The notes below the pieces were generated by a model. The model did no database searches and was not told the DNA's origin. It saw only the letters and a program-made list of their open reading frames with translations. Shown piece after piece: positions 61,001-64,000 of a DNA stretch of 64,000 nucleotides. Both the position numbers and the translations under genes were made by a program. The stretch is from Bilophila sp964538355 (GTDB taxonomy: Bacteria > Desulfobacterota > Desulfovibrionia > Desulfovibrionales > Desulfovibrionaceae), in assembly GCA_964538355.1 (NCBI GenBank), contig CAZIFC010000001.1, positions 186,001 through 250,000 of the forward strand, in the 5' to 3' direction. Each line of letters begins with the position of its first letter. Position 1 is the first letter of the stretch.

Positions 61001-64000
61001 TCAGGGTTCCGTGCTCACCCGCCAGAGAGGAGGACGTGCCCTGCCCATTGGTAAAGGTGATTCCCGTGAGCGAGTCAGGAGCCTCCGCGTCATGCACCAG
61101 ACCATAATTGAGGCTGTGCCCGCTGTCGGCATCCGCACCGAGGGCAATGCCCGAACCCGAGTTGTCCGCCCCAACGGTAAGGGTTGCCGTACCGTCTTCA
61201 GCAACCGAGACAGAATCCCCGGCCTGAAGCTTCAGCGTGGGGGCATCGTTGGTTCCATAGATATTCAGCGTGAAAGAACCCTTGAAGATCCCGCCATGCG
61301 GATCCGTTACCGAATAGTTCAGCGTTCTGTTCGAGGCGTATCCCTGTCCGAGCATATTGAGGATAAGGCCTCCGGCCCCGGAATCCGCCAATGCGTAGAC
61401 ATAACTCCCATTTGCCTGAACGGTGAAGGTCGCCAGCGCGACAGAGCCTAGTAACGCCTTTGCTATAGTTACGTCCTCCGTCAGGCTCTTGACGTTATGT
61501 GCCGCCAATTCCGCAGCGAACAGCTCGTTCAGCTGAGCGAGCAGCTCCTTCGGGAAAGCCTTGCCGGTCATGGCAGACCAGATATGGTTGAAGTCACCGG
61601 CATTGCCGAGCAGGTAAGAGGCCGTATAGCTCCCCCCCTGATTCTCGACGGTATTTACCCAGGAGGAGTGTTCGAGCTTGATGGCAAACTGCTTGTCTCC
61701 GAGTCCAAAGCCGGGATCGGTTGCATCATCATAATCAAAGTCGAGCTTGAACTTCCCCTCCGTCCGGAGATCGTGAACAGGGCCGAACTTGTCCGTCACA
61801 ACGCCTTCAGACGTTTCCGTATTCCCGCCGTGAACCCCTGCTTCCTTCAGGGCAGCCACGCTCACCGAGGCTTGCGGCTTATCGTTCGATCCATTGATAG
61901 TTACGGTAACCTCATGGGTAGCCTGCGAACTCGCTCCGAGGTTGTCCTTGACGCCAATGGAGAACTGCAGCTCCACCTTGTCGCCGAGGTTCAACCGGTT
62001 CAGGGGGTTGTCCCCACTGTCGCCTGTCGGGGAGAAGCGGTAGTCGCCCGTAGAGGCGTTCAGCGTGAACGTACCGTACTCGGTCAAAATCTTCAGGCCG
62101 TCGACTGCCGTAACCGTCAGGCTCGTTGTCGTGCCATCGGCAAGGGTCAGGGTTCCGATAGTATCCCCAACCGCTGGGGGGGTGGCAAAAAAGTAGGTCA
62201 GCCTATCGCCGCTATCCACATCGGACGCGCCCACACGTCCGGTCAGGTTGCTGGTGTTACCCACAGGACTGTTCTCAGCATCAAAACCCGATTCTGTCAT
62301 GGAAAGGGCGTTCGTTGTCTGTGCAATCACCGGGGCGTCATTGGTTCCGGCAATGGAGATGGTGATGGGGATGTCGCTGTAGGCACCGTGCTTGTCCATC
62401 ACCCGCAGGGTGAAGGTCTCGGAAATGCTCTGCCCTGCCCCCAGCTTATTGACCTGCTCCTCATTGGGAGTGAACGTATAGGCTCCCGTGGTCCGGTTCA
62501 GAACCAGCGTCCCGTAATTGGTCACATATGTCGATCCATCCGAGGAGATCGTCGATACGGCAACGGGAGCACCCGACGTTCCGTCAGTGGCCTTGCTGGT
62601 CATCCCCTGAATGGAGAAAACCAGACCTGTCTCCAATGTCTCGGCGGTTGTGGCTCCCGCTCCATTGTCGCTGTCGGCATCGCTGGCAATGAGCGTTCCT
62701 GTAATGGGGGCAAGCGAACCGCCGTTGTCCTCCGTGCGGGTGAAGACGAGCGTATCGCCGGAAAGGTTCCCATCGGTATTCGTGCCGTGCTCAATGACCG
62801 GACGATCGTTGGTGCCCTGAATCGTCACCTCCAGAGGCTGCGAGGCCCATGCCCCGTGTTCGTCGCGGACGTAGACGGTGAACTGCTCCGAAGCCGTCTG
62901 CCCTTCATTCAGGGCGTTGGTCGCGCCGTCCGCGAACAGGGTATAGGTATAGGAACCGTCCGAATGCAGCGTCAGCTTGCCGTAGGTGCCGTTGATCACG
63001 ATGGAACCGCCCGAGGCGGACGAGGCGGCTTGCGCGTTGTATTGCGGCGTTCCCCCGCCCAGAGCGGCCCCGTAGGTGAGCACCGCGTTGCTGTCCACAT
63101 CCGTTCCCGCCGCCGTACCGGACGCGGAACCGTGCAGGGTGTATTCCTGATTCTCGGCGGCAGAGCCGGGGGCATCGACAAAGGTTTTCTCATCCACACG
63201 GCCCACGCCGGACTCGATGACGTTGAGCTGGGCCGCATCAAGGGAAAGCGTGGGGGCGTCGTTTCCGCCGGTGATGGTGACGGTCAGCGGCTTTGCCGTC
63301 CAGGCCCCGTGCTCGTCGCGGACATAGAGGGTAAAGGTATCAAGGCCGTTCTGCCCTTGTGCCAGCTTGTCGGCCAGCGTGTTGGTCGTATATGTGTATG
63401 TGCCGTCCTTCGCCAGCACCAGTGTGCCGTAGGTGCCCGACACCCTGACGGAACCGTCCGGCTGGAGGCCGACGGGACTGCCCATTCCGCTGTTGCCGAA
63501 CGCCAGATCGCGCCCGGCGGCATCTTCCGTATCCATACGGCCAAACACCGCGCCGTAGGACAGGTTCGCACCGCGATCCGCATCCGTTCCGGCAAACGTG
63601 CCGCCGATCGTTGTTCCCGCATCCGGGCCGGACGTATCGGCAAGGGCAAAGGCCGCGCCTCCTTCAGCGTCGACAACGCCGTGCGTTCCTGCCGTCAGGG
63701 TCAGCTCCGGACGGTCATTGGTGCCCTTGATGGTGATCGACAAGGTGCTTTCGGATGACCCTCCGTGACCGTCACTGACAGTTGTACGCAGGTCAAAGGT
63801 CAGGGATTCTCCCTGCGCCAGACCGTCGGCACTGGAACCGGAAATGTCAAAGACAAACGTTCCGCTCCGCGTATCCAGGGTCAGTGTGCCGTAATTGGTC
63901 ACAACGGTCCGAGTGCCGGCGTCAGTAGTATCTGAAAGGATTTCAACCGTAACCTGCGCCGACGCATCAGGATCACGGCCCAAGACCGATACGCCCAGAG
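55066..64000 (-). CDS. Giant VCBS-repeat surface adhesin, C-terminal part (5' end outside window, interrupted by assembly gap)
   Basis: The frame is open to the right edge, so the N terminus lies outside. About 17-18 tandem domains of roughly 100-180 residues are visible. Most end in the VCBS signature (GTNDAPV, GTNDRPE, GSNDKPQ, GVNHAPT) and contain YGTLTLxxDGxYTYTL-type strands. The last 300 residues are low complexity, rich in G, S, T, P, E and D, ending NDLTHQIAASQVQNGNG. I see no RTX (GGxGxD) repeats, which LapA-like adhesins usually carry here. A run of 100 N at 59626-59725 shifts the apparent frame, but merging the identical 55-base flanks restores one frame of about 2,900 visible residues. 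It is presumably a calcium-stabilised, surface-exposed or secreted adhesin. Confidence 0.88.
56190..56800 (-). repeat. Copy 1 of a long DNA-level repeat within the adhesin gene
   Basis: Closely similar to 57675-58285 at an offset of 1485 bases (495 codons, in frame). Stretches of more than 40 identical bases are shared, for example 56531-56573 with 58016-58058. The encoded domains begin DVTINGVNHAPTV in both. Confidence 0.75.
57675..58285 (-). repeat. Copy 2 of a long DNA-level repeat within the adhesin gene
   Basis: Partner of the segment at 56190-56800. The in-frame 495-codon offset spans several VCBS units, so a multi-domain block was duplicated rather than one domain. Confidence 0.75.
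59571..59625. repeat. 55-base left flank of the assembly gap
   Basis: These 55 bases (starting TTCCGCCGCTTCCC and ending CGGCATCGAA) are identical to the 55 bases directly right of the gap (59726-59780). The exact length points to an assembler k-mer overlap rather than biology. Confidence 0.85.
59626..59725. other. Assembly gap of 100 N
   Basis: A round 100-N run, the usual placeholder for a scaffold join of unknown length, inside the repetitive adhesin gene. Confidence 0.97.
59726..59780. repeat. 55-base right flank of the assembly gap
   Basis: Identical to 59571-59625. Both encode the same adhesin segment (FDAESSGYRQWTIKGSGG on the minus strand), in different frames relative to the N-run. 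Confidence 0.85.

Noticed and set aside
61497..63758. Long plus-strand frames opposite the adhesin
   Set aside because: They mirror the VCBS coding strand, and the VCBS signatures fix the minus strand as coding.

Overview
The window (about 58-60 percent G+C by eye, with AT-rich islands between operons) looks like a chromosomal segment of a sulfidogenic deltaproteobacterium of the Desulfovibrionaceae. The pointers are a periplasmic selenocysteine formate dehydrogenase with a dedicated class III tetraheme cytochrome c3, a urea channel of the Desulfovibrio dvUT type, a TAXI-TRAP transporter, and an MFS-LuxR type membrane regulator. The complete urease operon would fit Bilophila, which is typically urease positive. 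The genus is an inference, not something read from a marker gene.

Layout. 1-2903: end of a PAS-GGDEF-EAL c-di-GMP protein that enters from the left edge. 2961-8206 (minus): formate dehydrogenase operon fdhA(Sec)-fdhB-fdhE-cytochrome c3. 8704-12070: fused TRAP permease and TAXI receptor behind a structured leader. 12149-20489: NlpC/P60 lipoprotein, MarR-MFS pair, DMT exporter, two-cluster Fe-S protein with a CRP-like palindrome, diguanylate cyclase, second MFS. 20846-29912: ureABC-EFGD, urea channel, Amt, then two crcB fluoride-channel genes, ending at a strong hairpin. 30513-33359: large exported amidohydrolase with a C-terminal Gly/Cys-TM-Arg sorting-type tail. 33743-35270: EcfT and EcfA genes of a nickel/cobalt-type ECF transporter without a visible substrate-binding component. 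35346-41823: small TSCPD protein, secreted proteins, an Fe-S protein with a CNCCGCCC cluster, four small periplasmic proteins including an HdeA-like one, an MFS-LuxR regulator that may be leaderless, and a rhodanese. 42116-46391: two paralogous membrane proteins flanking a lipoprotein, followed by a clostripain-like (C11) peptidase. 46401-48921: second DMT exporter, a Cys-rich unknown protein with a strong internal start, and a TauE/SafE permease. 49196-64000 (minus): TolC-family protein, hybrid histidine kinase translationally coupled to an unusual solute-binding/5'-nucleotidase-like sensor, and the C-terminal two thirds or so of a giant VCBS-repeat adhesin that runs off the right edge and is interrupted by a 100-N assembly gap.

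How it fits together. Urea uptake through the channel, hydrolysis by nickel urease, and ammonium movement through Amt form one unit. The crcB pair plausibly removes fluoride, a known urease inhibitor. The orphan EcfT/EcfA pair could serve nickel supply if an S component lies elsewhere. The HdeA-like chaperone shares an acid-stress theme with urease. Formate oxidation in the periplasm feeds electrons to the cytochrome c3 pool. The right third is about surface life: adhesin, outer-membrane export channel, a two-component sensor, and c-di-GMP enzymes elsewhere in the window.

No tRNA, rRNA, CRISPR array, transposase or integrase was seen. Start codons were chosen by Shine-Dalgarno spacing and signal peptides, and often differ from the longest possible frame.
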